NCBI GenBank assembly: GCA_024036415.1
Contig: JAMWET010000490.1
Location: 62,001 to 126,000, forward strand
Direction: 5' to 3'
Length of the DNA: 64,000 bases
From: Prochilodus magdalenae
Taxonomy: Eukaryota > Chordata > Actinopteri > Characiformes > Prochilodontidae
A program made the translations under genes and the position numbers. How positions within the stretch are numbered: the stretch's first letter is position 1; each line of letters opens with the position of its first letter. The notes beneath the pieces are model-generated. The model had not been told where the DNA came from. It searched no databases and was given only the letters and a program-made list of their open reading frames with translations. Below, piece after piece: positions 62,940 through 64,000 of this stretch.

Positions 62940-64000
62940 AACGTGTAAGGCCCTGCCCATGCAGCGTGTCGACACAAACCACAGAGAGGATAAGGATATT
63001 TTTACCCTGCTCTTTTGTAGACAATTATCTGTGCATGTTTAAGACATGCTTACTGAGGATACGATCAATATTGATTCTTGCTGCTGTGCCAAATGGACAC
63101 TGTTCAACTTTTTATCTGCTCTTTTCCTTAATTTAAAACATGTAATTGTAGTTTTTTTTCTTCTTCCTCCCAAACGCTAACTTGAAGGAGCAATATCAAG
63201 TGCAAATTACAATGCCTTGGCCATGCACGTATTTCTACTGAGCAAAATGTATGTCATGTATTAATGTCGAATTCTGCCTGATCGATCCAGTAGGATCTTT
63301 AAATTTACACGGATGCTGCTGGTGATACCCTACTGATGCCCATGTAGGCATTACATGACCAAACGTCGGTTATTTAATGAAATAACACGCTGATAAGACG
63401 TTGCCTTTGTGTAGCACATTTGCTGCTCTTGGTAAAAGGACACTGTAAACCCGACTTGCCAGTATTTAATAATGCACGTTGTCGCCGTCCAGAGAAAACC
63501 AAGTATCTCCCACATAGCACCTTTACAGGAGAGGCCAAAACCCAATTTAATTCTAATGTCAGTGGAACCTTTGGGCCATTTCTGCTGGTCCATTCGTCAT
63601 GAAATTCACCCACAGTGTAAACAGCAGCTCATGTGATCAAACGATTTAATAAATAAAAAATTGTCGAATGTGGAGATGCATGTTTTTCATTAGACAGTGA
63701 CGATATTTTAATGCATTTTGTTTCAGTCTGAAGCTCTAACCTACCTAGACTACAAATGGTGTGAACATCTAGTCAAGCTTTATTCGAAGGCTACCTGCAT
63801 AGGAACTTCATAACACAAGCATGAGAATTTATGAACAGCTTATGCTCGTGTGACGTTGGGTTTTACATGAAGTACATATACTCTATGTTGATATAAAGGC
63901 CCTTAAACTAAGGTGACTGGCATTTGTTCTGCTGCTGTGAAGACCAGATTGGGTAGGAACATCATTCCTTGTATCAGTCCTGTGAAAGATGCTCTCTGAT
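62940..64000 (+). other. ppm1l: ppm1l 3' UTR and downstream sequence
   Basis: Non-coding sequence after the ppm1l stop. 63478-63645 is a copy of dispersed repeat X (also at 37105 and 39925). An AATAAATAAAAA cluster at about 63648-63659 is the best poly(A) signal candidate, which would put repeat X inside the 3' UTR. Confidence 0.5.

Overview
This window is vertebrate nuclear DNA, almost certainly from a teleost fish. The genes have short exons with GT/AG introns, the coding sequences match known vertebrate families, and the rest is packed with fish-type repeats: Tc1/mariner remnants, tRNA-derived SINEs ending in a 'ctctggataagagcgtcagctaaatg'-like tail, MITEs, long minisatellites and microsatellites. 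The SINE and some MITE types remind me of otophysan fishes (characins, catfishes, electric eels), but that is a weak inference.

Five protein-coding genes are supported. From left to right: (1) an ERICH6/FAM194-like gene on + (recognised exons 5472-10021; 5' end not resolved); (2) selenot, selenoprotein T, on - (five coding exons, 22236 down to 14637), with an in-frame TGA read as selenocysteine and a convincing SECIS hairpin about 1.6 kb past the stop codon; (3) serp1/RAMP4 on + (three exons, 24383-29264), head to head with selenot; (4) otol1, otolin-1, the inner-ear collagen/C1q protein, on - (four coding exons, 36455 down to 34556); (5) ppm1l, a membrane PP2C phosphatase, on + (four exons, 49270-62939, first intron about 10.8 kb). 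In human these genes all lie on 3q25-q26, so the window is a compacted, partly rearranged version of that block. EIF2A, which lies by SERP1 in mammals, is not seen here.

The most striking non-genic structure is a 30-31 bp minisatellite whose units carry TTCTAGAA, a two-pentamer heat-shock-element-like dyad. It fills most of selenot intron 1 (about 19.1-21.5 kb), stops around the selenot promoter and exon 1, and resumes between selenot and serp1 (about 22.4-23.7 kb). Both genes serve endoplasmic-reticulum protein homeostasis, so a stress-responsive role is a testable idea, not a demonstrated one. A second minisatellite (47 bp units) sits in the selenot 3' UTR between the stop codon and the SECIS, next to a poly(A) signal whose use would remove the SECIS.

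The rest is repeat-rich: a TTATA array (1-415), a 30 bp minisatellite (3150-4545), Tc1 remnants in and around erich6, an 88 bp tandem repeat (30.26-30.9 kb), two THAP-carrying transposon copies (38.1 and 43.2 kb), a MITE swollen by an internal minisatellite (46.05-46.98 kb), a 650 bp inverted repeat and a LINE fragment in ppm1l intron 1, and a microsatellite just before the last ppm1l exon. No CRISPR, rRNA or stand-alone tRNA gene was seen. Exon boundaries come from reading splice sites and phases by eye; no alignment was run.
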